A DNA stretch of 37,680 bases from Microbacteriaceae bacterium (GCA_007117135.1 SKHB01000140.1:1-37680), one strand, 5' to 3'. Shown: positions 22,817 to 34,985, numbered from the stretch's first letter. A program made the numbers and translations. The notes: generated by a model not told the origin, from the sequence alone.

Positions 22817-24058
22817 TTAGGACCTCACCAGGCGTTCGTGCCAGACAAGAGCTGTCTGGTCGGTCAATGACGCCACCTGGTCGACAACGACGCGACGCTG
22901 CTGATCTGGTGTATCGCAAGCGTCCCAGTCAGCCGCAAACATCGGGTCCAACCCGTCACCTTTCGCCGCCCACAGGGCATCGAGGAGTTCGGTCAAAACC
23001 TTTCGCTGTCGCTCGTAGAGCGGCGCTCGTGTCTCGTGGCTCATCACAGCAGTAGCGACAATGCCCTTGAGCAGGTCTATTTCGACACGGACACTGTCGG
23101 GCACCGATACGTCGAATCCATGTCTCGACGTCGAATCAACACCTGAGTTTCTCGCGGAAAGGCTGACGGCCTGAGCGAACCGGCCAATGGCAGTGCTCGT
23201 GAAATTTTTCAATCTAGCCAAGTCTGCTCGCGACCCATCACAACCATTAGGCCACGTATCCAACGCTTGAAGGCGGTCAAGAGCGACGTCCACATCATCG
23301 CGAGACACCGACTGTCCGGACCAGCTCACGGTGTGGTCAAGAAAAGCCCGGCGGCTCTCCGGGCTGGCCAGCGCCACCGGGTCCAGGAAACCCCCAACAA
23401 TGGCGTCTTCAAAGTCGTGAACCGAATAGGCGATGTCATCCGATAAATCCATCACTTGCGCCTCCACACTGACATGCCCAGCGGGAACGCTATCGCGCAT
23501 CCACTCATACACCTCAAGATCGTCGTCGTAGACTCCAAACTTAACCCGACCCCCGCTATTGCCCGTGACGTGAGCCAAACGCCAGGGGTATTTGGTGGAC
23601 GCATCTAAACTTGCCCGAGTGAGGTTGAGGCCTAAACTCCGACTCTCTCCAAATCGCTTCGATTCCAACCTGGTCAACACCCGAAACGTTTGAGCATTTC
23701 CCTCAAACCCACCAATATCCTCCGCCCACGCGTTGATAGCGGTCTCACCGTTGTGACCAAACGGCGGGTGGCCCAAATCGTGAGCCAGACAGGCGGTGTC
23801 GACAACGTCAGGTTCTACCCCGACGGCCTCGCCGATTTCTCGACCGACTTGGGCGACTTCGAGAGAATGTGTTAGACGGTTTCTCGCGAAATCCATGCCG
23901 GCAGCCGGGCTCAACACTTGGGTTTTTTGGGCGAGGCGTCGAAGAGCTGACGAGTGAATCAACCGCCCCCGGTCCCGTTGAAAGTCACCCCTCGCTGACG
24001 AATGCTGTTCGGGCGCGAACCGTTGCCGATCGGCCGCACCATAGTGAACACTAGCCAC
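22817..24058 (-). CDS. dgt: Deoxyguanosinetriphosphate triphosphohydrolase-like protein (HD domain)
   Basis: A 413-residue HD-superfamily dNTPase, hydrolysing dNTPs to nucleosides and triphosphate. Metal-site motifs are RLTHSLEVAQ (His near 64), AHDLGHPPFGH (about 92-102) and the GFEGNAQT motif (about 117-124). Length fits the type-3 bacterial dGTPase-like group found in actinobacteria between dusB and dnaG. The GTG start lies inside the end of dusB (eight-base overlap). Confidence 0.9.
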   Translation of the reverse strand: MASVHYGAADRQRFAPEQHSSARGDFQRDRGRLIHSSALRRLAQKTQVLSPAAGMDFARNRLTHSLEVAQVGREIGEAVGVEPDVVDTACLAHDLGHPPFGHNGETAINAWAEDIGGFEGNAQTFRVLTRLESKRFGESRSLGLNLTRASLDASTKYPWRLAHVTGNSGGRVKFGVYDDDLEVYEWMRDSVPAGHVSVEAQVMDLSDDIAYSVHDFEDAIVGGFLDPVALASPESRRAFLDHTVSWSGQSVSRDDVDVALDRLQALDTWPNGCDGSRADLARLKNFTSTAIGRFAQAVSLSARNSGVDSTSRHGFDVSVPDSVRVEIDLLKGIVATAVMSHETRAPLYERQRKVLTELLDALWAAKGDGLDPMFAADWDACDTPDQQRRVVVDQVASLTDQTALVWHERLVRS

Positions 24059-25217
24059 CGCTCGTATCCAATTCAGCCGCCTCCAGGGTGCAACTTTCCC
24101 CTAGGGACACCTCTTGTGAGTCCAACCACCCGTCGGGCAAAGCGGTTTTTTTGGGGCTTCCCGCTCGGCCACGCGGACCCTCAACACCATCAGGAGGATA
24201 CGGTTGGCTGGCGTCTAATTCACCCAGATAGTCATCGAGCATTTGCAGGCTTTCCACTTGGGCAAGACGGGCCCGAAGGTCGCCGCCAACGGGGTATCCC
24301 TTGAAATACCATGCGACGTGTTTGCGAATGTCTCGGCATGCTCGCTCTTCATCGTTGTCGAAAAATTCGACGAGCAACTCGGCGTGACGGCGAAACGCTT
24401 GGCCCACCTGGGCGAGCCCGGGTCGATACCGGGTCTCGCTTCCGGCGAAACCGGCGGCCAGGTCACCAAACAGCCACGGCCGGCCGAGACACCCTCGTCC
24501 CACCACCACCCCATCACAGTCGGTTTGAGCCATCATGGACAGCGCGTCTTCAGAGCTCCAAATATCCCCGTTGCCGAGAATCGGAACGTCGGTAATTGTC
24601 TCTTTCAAGTGCCCAATGGCTGCCCAGTCTGCATGACCGGAATAAAACTGGTCCGCGGTTCTTGCGTGCAGGGCGATCGCGGCCACACCGGCTCCTTGTG
24701 CCGATTTGGCGGCTTCGATGTAGGTCAAGTGGTCAGAGTCGATACCTTTGCGCATCTTCACTGTCACGGGAATACCACCCGCAGCTTTGACGGCCTTTTC
24801 AACAATCTGCCGGAAAAGGTCCTTTTTCCACGGCAGCGCCGCCCCGCCCCCCTTTTTGGTGACTTTGGGAACCGGGCACCCAAAGTTCAAATCAATGTGG
24901 TCACAGTGGTCATCGTCCACGAGCATTCTCACTGCTCGGTCTATGACATCCGGGTCGACGCCATACAACTGAATACTGCGTGGGGTTTCACTCTCGTGGT
25001 GTTTGATCAGGCGCATCGTGTTGGGTGTTTTTTCCACCAAAGCCCGAGAGGTAATCATTTCGCTGACATACAACCCGGCACCAAACTCACGGCAGAGCCT
25101 GCGAAAAGCGGTGTTGGTGATACCCGCCATCGGCGCCAATACCACGGGGACATCCAGGGGAATGCCCCCAATGGTCAGAGCGTTGACGGCCTGGGGTCGC
25201 TCTGTCACAGCAACCAT
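24051..25217 (-). CDS. dusB: tRNA-dihydrouridine synthase
   Basis: A 388-residue FMN enzyme reducing uridines in the tRNA D-loop. LAPMAGITNTAFRR (about 26-39), NFGCPVPKVTKKGGGAALP with the catalytic Cys (about 107), the KMRKGID motif and HARTADQFYSGHADW with the FMN-contacting residues are all present. Start ATG 25217 was chosen because glyS ends four bases upstream and the preceding in-frame sequence is glyS in another frame. The C-terminal 40 residues are a poorly conserved tail. Confidence 0.92.
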   Translation of the reverse strand: MVAVTERPQAVNALTIGGIPLDVPVVLAPMAGITNTAFRRLCREFGAGLYVSEMITSRALVEKTPNTMRLIKHHESETPRSIQLYGVDPDVIDRAVRMLVDDDHCDHIDLNFGCPVPKVTKKGGGAALPWKKDLFRQIVEKAVKAAGGIPVTVKMRKGIDSDHLTYIEAAKSAQGAGVAAIALHARTADQFYSGHADWAAIGHLKETITDVPILGNGDIWSSEDALSMMAQTDCDGVVVGRGCLGRPWLFGDLAAGFAGSETRYRPGLAQVGQAFRRHAELLVEFFDNDEERACRDIRKHVAWYFKGYPVGGDLRARLAQVESLQMLDDYLGELDASQPYPPDGVEGPRGRAGSPKKTALPDGWLDSQEVSLGESCTLEAAELDTSGG

Positions 25218-25221
25218 GGTT

Positions 25222-26607
25222 TTACGCTCCCCCCAACCGCTCCTGGAGGTAACCGTGGAGGCGGTCCAGCGAAACGCGCTCTTGAGCCATAGTGTCTCGC
25301 TCGCGAACAGTAACTTGCCTATCTTCCAGGGACTCAAAGTCAACTGTCAGGGCAAAAGGTGTGCCGATTTCGTCGTGTCGACGATAGCGGCGCCCAATCG
25401 CGCCGGCGTCGTCAAAATCGACCATCCAGTGGCCGCGAAGATCTTGGGCAATAGATTTTGCGAGCGGAGTAAGGTCTTCGTGACGAGATAGCGGTAAGAC
25501 CGCCACCTTGATGGGCGCAAGTCTGGGGTCAAGACGCAGCACCGTTCTCGTGTCCACACCACCCTTCGCGTTGGGGGCTTCATCTTCGGTATACGAGTCG
25601 ACGAGGAAAGCCATAAGGGAACGGGTGAGACCTGCCGCCGGTTCGATGACGTACGGCGTCCAGCGGGAGTCTTTTGACTGGTCAAAGTACGACAGGTCAA
25701 CACCGGAGTGCGTGGAGTGCGTGGAGAGGTCAAAATCGGTGCGGTTCGCAACGCCTTCCAACTCTCCAAACTCTCCCGAGGCGAAGCCAAAACGGTATTC
25801 GATGTCGACAGTCCGTTTGGAATAGTGGGACAATTTTTCTGTCGGGTGCTCAAAAAGTCGAAGGTTGTCGGGGTCAATTCCCAGGTCCACATACCACTGG
25901 TACCTGGTGTCAATCCAATACTGGTGCCATTCTTCGTCTGTTCCCGGCTCGACGAAGAACTCCATTTCCATTTGCTCGAATTCCCTGGTCCGGAAAATAA
26001 AGTTCCCGGGAGTAATCTCATTGCGGAAACTTTTCCCCACCTGCGCAATCCCACACGGCGGTTTCAGCCTGGCCGCCTGCAAAATGTTGGCGAAGTTCAC
26101 AAAAATTCCCTGAGCTGTTTCTGGGCGAAGGTAGTGCAAGCCTGCCTCGTCATCGACGGGTCCCAAAAAAGTCTTCAACAGGCCACTAAAGGCGCGGGGT
26201 TCCGTGAACTGGCCGGCTGTGCCACAGTGCGGACAATTGACCCCCTTCACACCGCCCTCAGGCAGGCGGCCCTTCTTTTCTTCAAATTCTTCAATCAGGT
26301 GGTCTTCGCGAAACCGCTTATGACAACTCAAACATTCCACGAGTGGGTCAGAAAACACTTCCACGTGTCCGGAGGCTTCCCACACGGCTTTCGGCAAAAT
26401 CACTGCCGAGTCGAGCCCCACCACGTCGTCACGCAACTGCACCATGTGGCGCCACCACTGCTTTTTGATGTTCTCTTTGAGTTCAACACCCAGTGGGCCG
26501 TAATCCCATGCGGAGCGGGACCCGCCATAGATTTCACCGGACTGGAAAACGAAGCCTCGACGCTTAGCAAGCGCGATGACTTTATCCAGTGTGGAACTCG
26601 GCGCCAT
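25222..26607 (-). CDS. glyS: Glycyl-tRNA synthetase (homodimeric, class II)
   Basis: A 461-residue alpha2-type enzyme that charges tRNA-Gly; this form is the one used by actinobacteria. [20 protein letters not shown] near the N-terminus, a Cys pair around CLSCH and CPHC (about 88 and 123), motif 2 [19 protein letters not shown] (about 190-209) and motif 3 with [10 protein letters not shown] (about 327) are present. The C-terminal anticodon-binding domain is intact. Start ATG 26607. The gene sits in the order uppS-glyS-dusB, usual for this group. Confidence 0.95.
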   Translation of the reverse strand: MAPSSTLDKVIALAKRRGFVFQSGEIYGGSRSAWDYGPLGVELKENIKKQWWRHMVQLRDDVVGLDSAVILPKAVWEASGHVEVFSDPLVECLSCHKRFREDHLIEEFEEKKGRLPEGGVKGVNCPHCGTAGQFTEPRAFSGLLKTFLGPVDDEAGLHYLRPETAQGIFVNFANILQAARLKPPCGIAQVGKSFRNEITPGNFIFRTREFEQMEMEFFVEPGTDEEWHQYWIDTRYQWYVDLGIDPDNLRLFEHPTEKLSHYSKRTVDIEYRFGFASGEFGELEGVANRTDFDLSTHSTHSGVDLSYFDQSKDSRWTPYVIEPAAGLTRSLMAFLVDSYTEDEAPNAKGGVDTRTVLRLDPRLAPIKVAVLPLSRHEDLTPLAKSIAQDLRGHWMVDFDDAGAIGRRYRRHDEIGTPFALTVDFESLEDRQVTVRERDTMAQERVSLDRLHGYLQERLGGA

Positions 26608-26646
26608 GAACGACCCTTTCGTCTGAAATCATCCGAAGTAGTTAGC

Positions 26647-27450
26647 CTACTTGCGAAAACTGTTGTCTTTGCTCACCGGGGCGTCAACGGCTTTCCCGAA
26701 ACGCCTCGTTCGACGGGAATATTCCTCGATTGCCTCCCACAGCACCCGCCTGCTCATATCAGGCCACAGGGTGTCGACAAAAACCATTTCGGCGTACGCC
26801 GACTGCCACAACAAAAAGTTGCTCGTGCGCTGCTCACCGGATGTTCGAATAAACAGGTCAACATCGGGCGCGTCTGGCACATATAAGTGTTTTTGCAGGG
26901 TGGTGTCTCGAATACCGTCGGGTTTCTGCTTCCCCGACTTCACATCCCTTGCAATAGCCCGGACAGCGTCAATGATTTCTGCCCGGCCCCCATAGTTCAC
27001 ACACATGCTGAGGGTGAGCCCGGTGTTTTTTTTGGTCAACTCTTCAGCAGCCGTCAGGTCGCTAATGACCGATGACCACAGCTTTGGGGCCCTGCCCGAC
27101 CAGACAATTCGAACATTCCAGGCAGCTAACTGGTCGCGTCGCCTGCGCAACACGTCCCGGTTGAAGCCCATCAAAAACCGCACCTCGTCGGGTGAACGGT
27201 TCCAGTTCTCTGTCGAAAACGCATAGACCGACAAATGTGTCACGCCTGCCTGAATCGCACCGGCCACAACATCGAGTAACGCCGCTTCGCCGGCCCGGTG
27301 TCCTTCGACCCGGGGCAACCCCCGCTGGTTAGCCCACCGGCCGTTCCCATCCATGACAATGGCGACGTGCTTCGGCACTGCACTCTCCGCGAAAGTCGGC
27401 GGTTTCTCTCCGGTCCAATCAACGGGGAGCATCGGAATATCAGTGGTCAT
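26647..27450 (-). CDS. uppS: Isoprenyl (undecaprenyl) diphosphate synthase, cis-type
   Basis: A 267-residue enzyme making the polyprenyl carrier lipid for cell-wall synthesis. [12 protein letters not shown] (catalytic Asp near 34), [24 protein letters not shown] and [15 protein letters not shown] are all family motifs, as is [12 protein letters not shown] near the end. The ATG overlaps the recO stop as ATGA. Confidence 0.95.
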   Translation of the reverse strand: MTTDIPMLPVDWTGEKPPTFAESAVPKHVAIVMDGNGRWANQRGLPRVEGHRAGEAALLDVVAGAIQAGVTHLSVYAFSTENWNRSPDEVRFLMGFNRDVLRRRRDQLAAWNVRIVWSGRAPKLWSSVISDLTAAEELTKKNTGLTLSMCVNYGGRAEIIDAVRAIARDVKSGKQKPDGIRDTTLQKHLYVPDAPDVDLFIRTSGEQRTSNFLLWQSAYAEMVFVDTLWPDMSRRVLWEAIEEYSRRTRRFGKAVDAPVSKDNSFRK

Positions 27451-28211
27451 GACACCACCCCTGCAGACTTTTTGGCCGACGCCGTACGCTCACGGTCCAT
27501 CGCGGCGAGCGCTTTCACCGACCGCTCCACGTGATACTGCGTGAAGGCCGTAATCAACGCTGAAGCCTGCTTGCGGGCTTTCTGGCTCGTGGACTCTGCA
27601 ACGGGCCAGTCGCCCCGAGCCAAAGCAATCAGAAGTGCCAACACTTCTTCGTCAATTTTCGGGGAGCCTGGCGGGGCGACGGCGTCACTCACCACTCCCC
27701 CCATGGAGATAACAAACGCGCTGTGCGGGCCTTCTTCACCGGTTTGAGCGCAGTGGGTGAGTTGAACAGCCCAGCCGGCAAGCGCCAGCGACCGGAGCAA
27801 GTAACTGTCTAACGTCAAGGACGGGTCGTGTTCTTTCAGTGACAGGGATTTCAGGGCGGCCAACAGCAGCGAAAACTGACCAGATGACCCGTCGTGTTCA
27901 GTGAGTCGGTCGCAGGTTTCAGCCATCGACGACGCGGCGGTGAAGAGTTCATAGTCTTCGGAAATGGGCCCGCCAAAAGAACCCAGCGTCTCCACCTGTT
28001 GAACAATGTCGAGGCTTTTGCCTGTTGCCCACTGAATATCGACAAACATGAACGGTTCCAGCCTGGACCCAAACCGACTAGTCGTTTTTCGGACCCCTTT
28101 CGCCACGGCGCGGATTTTGCCGTGTGTGCGGGTCAACAGCGTGACTATGCGGTCTGCTTCACCCAACAGATGGGTGCGCAGGACAACTGCGTCGTCACGG
28201 AAACTTGGCAT
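27447..28211 (-). CDS. recO: DNA repair protein RecO
   Basis: A 254-residue recombination mediator with an N-terminal OB fold ([23 protein letters not shown]) and a helical C-terminal domain; it loads RecA with RecR. Many Gram-positive relatives have a four-Cys zinc site in the second half. Here only one Cys remains ([12 protein letters not shown]) and the second pair is absent ([13 protein letters not shown]), so zinc binding looks lost. It lies 50 bases after leuA and is coupled to uppS. Confidence 0.92.
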   Translation of the reverse strand: MPSFRDDAVVLRTHLLGEADRIVTLLTRTHGKIRAVAKGVRKTTSRFGSRLEPFMFVDIQWATGKSLDIVQQVETLGSFGGPISEDYELFTAASSMAETCDRLTEHDGSSGQFSLLLAALKSLSLKEHDPSLTLDSYLLRSLALAGWAVQLTHCAQTGEEGPHSAFVISMGGVVSDAVAPPGSPKIDEEVLALLIALARGDWPVAESTSQKARKQASALITAFTQYHVERSVKALAAMDRERTASAKKSAGVVS

Positions 28212-28261
28212 TTACCCAGTATGGCGAAGCCTCGACGGCGAAACCGTGTGAAACACCTGGT

Positions 28262-30160
<1,899 letters not shown>

Positions 30161-30162
30161 TT

Positions 30163-30168
30163 AGGGTA
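30163..30168 (-). promoter_or_regulatory. -10 element of the leuA leader promoter
   Basis: TACCCT on the minus strand, six bases upstream of the leader GTG. No convincing -35 is seen at 16-18 bases; TTGTGC lies at 19. It gives leuA its own promoter within the era-recO gene series. Confidence 0.5.
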
Positions 30169-30200
30169 GCAGAATGCTGATTTTTTGGCACAAAACGGTG

Positions 30201-31091
30201 TCAGAACCCCAACCGTCCCAGCTTTTTGGCATCTTGCTGCCAGTTTTTCGACACCACCACGTGTAACGACAAGTACACCGGTTTGCCCAGGTGGGCAGTA
30301 ATAGCTTTACGTCCAGCCTCGCCAATGGCTTTCAACCGGGAACCGCCTTTACCAATCAGAATGCCTTTTTGGCTGTCTCGCTCGACCACCAGATTCGCGA
30401 AAATCTTTGTCGGCCCGGAACCTTCTGGTTCGAGAATATCTTCGATGGTGACAGCTAAAGAGTGCGGCAGTTCATCTTCCAAGCCCTCGAGAGCTGTTTC
30501 TCGAATCATTTCGGACAACCCCATCCACAGGTCATCGTCAGCGATAGTGCCCGAGTCGTAAAGTTGGGGTGATTCGGGCAACAGGGCAAGAATTTCGTGT
30601 GCCACCAGCTGCACCTGATCTCCGGTAACAGCGGAAATGGGAATGATGTGTTCCCAGTCACACAGCTGAGACACTTCAAGAAGCCGTTCCGTGATCTGGT
30701 TTTTTGACGCCTGGTCGCACTTGGTCACTACTGCCACTTTTTTCACCTGAGGCGAGGCCGCGACAAGCTCGGTGATGAACCGGTCCCCGGGTCCCACTTT
30801 CTCCGTCGCCGGGAAACATTGAACAATCACATCAACATCACCGAGTGTCTCCTTCACTAACTCATTGAGACGCTTCCCCAGGAGTGTTTTCGGCCGGTGA
30901 ACACCGGGCGTGTCCACGATAATGATTTGACCGGTGTCAAAGTGGGCAATACCGCGGATGGTTCGCCGCGTCGTCTGAGGTTTTGACGATGTTATTGCCA
31001 CCTTTTGCCCCACCAAGGCGTTCGTGAGAGTTGACTTCCCCACATTCGGCCTACCGACAATGCTCACGAAGCCCGCCCGGTATTCGGTCAT
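30201..31091 (-). CDS. era: GTPase Era
   Basis: A 296-residue GTPase that assists 30S ribosome assembly by binding the 3' end of 16S rRNA. G1 GRPNVGKST (about 14-22), G3 DTPGVHRP (about 60), G4 TKCD (about 125) and the C-terminal KH domain with GKGGSRLKAIGEAGR (about 247-261) are present. Its ATG overlaps the stop of the CBS-domain gene (ATGA). Confidence 0.96.
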   Translation of the reverse strand: MTEYRAGFVSIVGRPNVGKSTLTNALVGQKVAITSSKPQTTRRTIRGIAHFDTGQIIIVDTPGVHRPKTLLGKRLNELVKETLGDVDVIVQCFPATEKVGPGDRFITELVAASPQVKKVAVVTKCDQASKNQITERLLEVSQLCDWEHIIPISAVTGDQVQLVAHEILALLPESPQLYDSGTIADDDLWMGLSEMIRETALEGLEDELPHSLAVTIEDILEPEGSGPTKIFANLVVERDSQKGILIGKGGSRLKAIGEAGRKAITAHLGKPVYLSLHVVVSKNWQQDAKKLGRLGF

Positions 31092-32413
31092 GGGATCACA
31101 ATCTCGCCGGTGTGGGCGCGTTCGAGTTCGCGTCTGCTGGCCAAAACGTTTGCGAACTCAGGTGTTGGCGTGACGCGTATCCACTGCACCCTCGCTTTGG
31201 GGCTTGCCGGGGTTTCTGCCTCAAAAAGAAGCCCGTATGCCACCTGCTCGCTTCCACCGTCAACAAGGCGGCCCAAATATTTCGCCATCAAACCGCCCAC
31301 CGTGTCAACATCGTCATCGTCATCGTCAATGTCGATGTCATAGAGCTCAAAGAAGTCATCAACCGAATATTTCGCGGGAACCCGATAGGTGTCATCTCCC
31401 AGGACCTCCACACCACCCTCATCGTCGTCATATTCGTCGGTGATTTCACCGACGAGTTCTTCGATGAGGTCCTCCATAGTGACCAGCCCGGAAATTCCCC
31501 CGTATTCGTCAACCACTAAAGCAAGGTGGGTTTTCTGTTGCTGAAAAAAACGCAGAGCGTCATCCGCCTTTTTGCTCTCCGGCAAAAAAACGGCCGGTTT
31601 GATGAATGCGGTGACCGGCTGTGTTCTCACTTTTTTGGACGTCTCCGTGAGAACTTCGGCAACATCCTTCAGATACAGCAACCCCATGACGTCGTCAACA
31701 TCTTTGCCCACCACAGGCATCCTGGACGCACCCGACTCGACAAAAAGCTCCATCGCCTGTGTCAGTGTCGCCGACTCTGACACAGTCACCATGTCGGTTC
31801 TTGGAACCATCACTTCTCGAACAATGGTGTCGCCAAAATCAAATACCGAGTGGAGAAGTTCGCGGTCTTCCTGTTCTAACACTTCATAGTCGGCAGCTTC
31901 ATCGACCATGCTTCGAAGCTGTTCCTCACTGGCCAGCGGCCCACCGCGGGGCCTCCCGGGGGTGACAAATCGGCCGATAATTATCAGGCCTTCAGCGAGC
32001 GGGCCCAACACAATCCGTGTCAAACGAACCAGCGGCGCGCCAAGACGGATGGTTTGGCGCGGATGCGTCATGCCCACGCTTCTGGGTGATGACCCCACCG
32101 CCACGAAAGACACACCAATGATGACCACCGCCGACACCACCAGTGCCACCCACCACTCGTCAAATACTTGAACAAAAGCGAGAGTAATCAGCACGGTGGC
32201 AAAGGTGTCAACGATGACTCGAACAAACGTCAGGGCAGTGTGGTGAGCGGGAGTGTCACCAGCTATTTGTCGCAAGGCTTCGGGCGGCCTTGCTTCCTCC
32301 GCAATATCGAGAATGTCGTGGCGGGAGAGCACTTGCATTGCCCCGTCAATGGCGGCAAAAACGCCGCCAATAATCACCAAAACAATGGCAATGAGAATGA
32401 ACAACGTGGTCAC
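31088..32413 (-). CDS. CNNM/CBS-domain transporter-like protein (CorC/HlyC family)
   Basis: A 441-residue membrane protein: N-terminal DUF21/CNNM region with three or four hydrophobic segments (to about residue 130), a CBS pair beginning VREVMVPRTDMVTV (about 200-320), and a C-terminal CorC_HlyC domain. A highly acidic stretch DIDDDDDDVD (about 375-385) sits in the last domain. Relatives are magnesium or cobalt efflux-related; the old name haemolysin is misleading. The GTG start overlaps ybeY (GTGA). Its place between ybeY and era is conserved in actinobacteria. Confidence 0.88.
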   Translation of the reverse strand: MTTLFILIAIVLVIIGGVFAAIDGAMQVLSRHDILDIAEEARPPEALRQIAGDTPAHHTALTFVRVIVDTFATVLITLAFVQVFDEWWVALVVSAVVIIGVSFVAVGSSPRSVGMTHPRQTIRLGAPLVRLTRIVLGPLAEGLIIIGRFVTPGRPRGGPLASEEQLRSMVDEAADYEVLEQEDRELLHSVFDFGDTIVREVMVPRTDMVTVSESATLTQAMELFVESGASRMPVVGKDVDDVMGLLYLKDVAEVLTETSKKVRTQPVTAFIKPAVFLPESKKADDALRFFQQQKTHLALVVDEYGGISGLVTMEDLIEELVGEITDEYDDDEGGVEVLGDDTYRVPAKYSVDDFFELYDIDIDDDDDDVDTVGGLMAKYLGRLVDGGSEQVAYGLLFEAETPASPKARVQWIRVTPTPEFANVLASRRELERAHTGEIVIP

Positions 32414-32874
32414 GCGCCAGACCCTGCAACTTCCCGAAAGTCAGTCAAAATCTGGTTCTGAAGACCAAACATCTCTTTTTCTTCCTCTTCATCTGCATGG
32501 TCAAAACCAAGCAGGTGAAGAAGGCCGTGAACAGTCAACAGTTTCATTTCATCAACGGTGGAGTGTCCTGCGCTCACAGCTTGTTTCGCCGCAACCGTTG
32601 GACACACCACAATGTCACCCAAAATTCCTGTGACGGGGGGCTCACCGGCTCGGCCGGGGCGAAGCTCATCCATGGGGAAACTCAACACGTCAGTCGGGCC
32701 GGGCTCCATCATCCATTGGATGTGTAGCTGCTCCATCGCGGTCTCATCAACAAATATCACGGCAACATCTGCTTCCGGGGACACGCGGAGCCTGCCGAAA
32801 GCAAAATCGATCAGGTCGCCCACCCATTCCAGGCGGAGGTCAACCCCGGATTCGTTGGTGACCTCAACGCTCAC
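32410..32874 (-). CDS. ybeY: Endoribonuclease YbeY (rRNA maturation factor)
   Basis: A 154-residue metalloprotein needed for 16S rRNA 3' processing and ribosome quality control. The zinc motif HGLLHLLGFDH (about 116-126) is the H3xH5xH signature, and TDVLSFPMDE (about 61-70) is the other conserved block. Coupled to phoH upstream and the CBS gene downstream. Confidence 0.95.
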   Translation of the reverse strand: MSVEVTNESGVDLRLEWVGDLIDFAFGRLRVSPEADVAVIFVDETAMEQLHIQWMMEPGPTDVLSFPMDELRPGRAGEPPVTGILGDIVVCPTVAAKQAVSAGHSTVDEMKLLTVHGLLHLLGFDHADEEEEKEMFGLQNQILTDFREVAGSGA

Positions 32875-33863
32875 TTTGTGCCCCCCGATCCGTCGCCAAA
32901 ACGGGCGTAGGCGTCGACAATAGCGCTGACCAACTTGTGTCGAACAATATCTTTGGCGCTCAACCGCTCAAAATGAATGTCGTCGACACCGTCGAGGATG
33001 TCGACCACTCGCGCCAACCCCGACTGTCCGCCGGGAACATCGACCTGCGTGACATCGCCTGTGATGACCATTTTTGAGCGGAAACCCAAACGGGTGAGGA
33101 ACATTTTCATTTGCTCGGGGGTGGTGTTTTGTGCTTCATCCAAAACAATGAACGAGTTATTGAGGGTTCTGCCTCGCATGTAGGCAAGCGGAGCCACTTC
33201 AACAGTGCCCGACGCCATCAGCTTCGGAATAATGTCGGGGTTCATCATTTCGTGCAGGGCATCAAATAGGGGCCTCAAATAGGGGTCGATTTTTTCCGCC
33301 AACGTTCCCGGGAGAAAACCAAGCCGCTCCCCCGCCTCCACGGCAGGCCTGGTCAAAATAATGCGGTCAACCTCGTTGTTGTCTAAAGCTTCGACAGCTT
33401 TTGCCATAGCAAGATACGTTTTCCCCGTTCCTGCGGGCCCAATACCAAAAACAATCGTGTTGGTATCAATCGAATCAACATATTTTTTCTGGCCCAAGGT
33501 TTTTGGCCGAATGGTTCGGCCGTTGCGGGAAATTATGGGATGCGCCAACACATCAGCGGCGGCCTCTTCAGATTCTTGTCTAATCCGCGCCGCCTGGCTG
33601 ACTTCTCCCGCGCCGACCTCAACACCATGGCGGGCAAGGTCGATGAGCTCATCCAACAGGTCAATCGCTTCATTGACATTCCCGGGGTCGCCGCTGACAC
33701 TTATTTGGTTACCTCTGGCGTAAATACTGACCCGGGGGCACTCTTTCTCCACCTGCCCCAAAACACGGTCGTGAACACCCAAAACACGGATCATGGCGAC
33801 GTCTTCCACGTCAATGACCCGGGTGACCGGTGCGGCGGTGTTGTCGGCTGGCTCGTTAGGCAA
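32871..33863 (-). CDS. phoH: PhoH-like ATPase
   Basis: About 330 residues. An N-terminal KH-like segment (to about residue 100) precedes a P-loop ATPase domain with Walker A GIGPAGTGKTYLA and Walker B FIVLDEAQN, plus VDVPGGQSGL near the end. PhoH2-like relatives have RNA helicase/ribonuclease links, and this copy always neighbours ybeY. I chose the TTG at 33861-33863 because GAGGGG lies four bases upstream and it overlaps the HIT stop. GTG 33884 and ATG 33794 are alternatives. Confidence 0.9.
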   Translation of the reverse strand: MPNEPADNTAAPVTRVIDVEDVAMIRVLGVHDRVLGQVEKECPRVSIYARGNQISVSGDPGNVNEAIDLLDELIDLARHGVEVGAGEVSQAARIRQESEEAAADVLAHPIISRNGRTIRPKTLGQKKYVDSIDTNTIVFGIGPAGTGKTYLAMAKAVEALDNNEVDRIILTRPAVEAGERLGFLPGTLAEKIDPYLRPLFDALHEMMNPDIIPKLMASGTVEVAPLAYMRGRTLNNSFIVLDEAQNTTPEQMKMFLTRLGFRSKMVITGDVTQVDVPGGQSGLARVVDILDGVDDIHFERLSAKDIVRHKLVSAIVDAYARFGDGSGGTK

Positions 33864-34206
33864 GTGACCCCTCAGCCAAGCCACCGGAAAGGACGTGCGC
33901 GTGGACGTGGAAAACTGTTTGGCCCGCATTCTCACCACTATTGAAAACAAGTCGGAACTGACCGTCCGAATGCTCGGCGGCTAGCTGATTCGCCACGGCA
34001 ACCATGTGTGCCAAGAGGGCTGGGTCACCAGCGGCCAATTCGTGGACGTTTTCATAGTCTGGGATTTTTGGCACAACAAGGAGGTGCACGGGTGCCTGCG
34101 GGTTAATGTCTTTCAGCGCAATAAGGTCATCGTCCTCAAAAACGATGTCAGCCGGGATTTCCCGATTAATAATTCGGGTAAAAATGGATGGCTCTTCGGA
34201 ACTCAT
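33856..34206 (-). CDS. HIT-family (histidine triad) nucleotide-binding protein
   Basis: A 116-residue protein of the HINT branch, hydrolysing AMP-linked substrates. The triad HVHAHVL (about 99-105) is complete, and SIFTRIINREIPADIVFEDD is the usual N-terminus. ATG 34206 is preferred on family length; a GTG two codons earlier is possible. No strong ribosome-binding site is seen, so translation may depend on rsmE just upstream. Confidence 0.93.
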   Translation of the reverse strand: MSSEEPSIFTRIINREIPADIVFEDDDLIALKDINPQAPVHLLVVPKIPDYENVHELAAGDPALLAHMVAVANQLAAEHSDGQFRLVFNSGENAGQTVFHVHAHVLSGGLAEGSLA

Positions 34207-34215
34207 GGCCACAGT

Positions 34216-34983
34216 CTACAAATTCTTCCCGTTTGGCTCCGGAGAATCCCACAACCCCCGACTAGCGAGGGTCACTGCCAAGGCAACGGGGCCCGCGGTT
34301 GAGGTGCGCAAAACAGTTGGCCCAAGCCGAGCCAACACGGCGCCGGCAGACATCATCTGGTGTCGCTCATCGTCAGAAATTCCCCCCTCTGGTCCGACCA
34401 CCAGAACAATCGGCTTGTCCTCGGGGAGCAGTTCCACAACAGCGGTGAGGGGAAGTGGTGCGTCGGGGTCAAGAACAACAACGGAAATCTCGGGGAACAA
34501 TCCCACGAGCTCTCCCGTCGAGTGCAACGGAGAAACTTCCGGCCACCAGGGTTGAAGAGACTGTTTGGCAGCCTCATGGGCGATACGCGCCCACCTGGTT
34601 TGGCCCTTATCGACCTTGTCTCCCCGCCACACCGACACGCTTCGCCCCGCCTGCCACGGAATAACCCGAGACACTCCCAACTCAACAGCCTGTTCCAACG
34701 CTTGCTCGTCACGCCCTCCTTTTGCGAGGGCCTGCACCAACCACAATTCCGGGGAAAGCTTCTGGTGATGGGTCACATCAACAACCACAGCCGACACTTC
34801 GGTCGGCGACACGTCAATGGCTTCCACGAGGGCGATTGTCCCGCGGCCATTCGACACTTTGACACGCTCACCCACGCGAAGCCTGGCGACCGTCGCCGCG
34901 TGTCGGGCCTCATCAGCGCTCAGCGCAATGGTGGCACCGGGAATGAGTCGCTGGCTCGCCTCCACCCCATACATGTGGGCCAT
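34216..34983 (-). CDS. rsmE: 16S rRNA (uracil1498-N3)-methyltransferase
   Basis: A 255-residue SPOUT methyltransferase. PUA-like N-terminal domain (to about 70), then the knot domain with VLVVGPEGGISDDE (about 196-209) and LGPTVLRTSTAGPVAL (about 226-241), the S-adenosylmethionine site. ATG 34983 follows a GTG at 34986 that itself overlaps the dnaJ stop; either could start. Confidence 0.94.
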   Translation of the reverse strand: MAHMYGVEASQRLIPGATIALSADEARHAATVARLRVGERVKVSNGRGTIALVEAIDVSPTEVSAVVVDVTHHQKLSPELWLVQALAKGGRDEQALEQAVELGVSRVIPWQAGRSVSVWRGDKVDKGQTRWARIAHEAAKQSLQPWWPEVSPLHSTGELVGLFPEISVVVLDPDAPLPLTAVVELLPEDKPIVLVVGPEGGISDDERHQMMSAGAVLARLGPTVLRTSTAGPVALAVTLASRGLWDSPEPNGKNL

Positions 34984-34985
34984 CA

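Noticed and set aside
23310-23330. TGTCCGGACC in dgt and single TGTCCG/CGGACA hexamers elsewhere
   Set aside because: About eighteen single hexamers are expected by chance in both orientations in a window this size; those outside 6061-12698 are unpaired and mostly inside genes.
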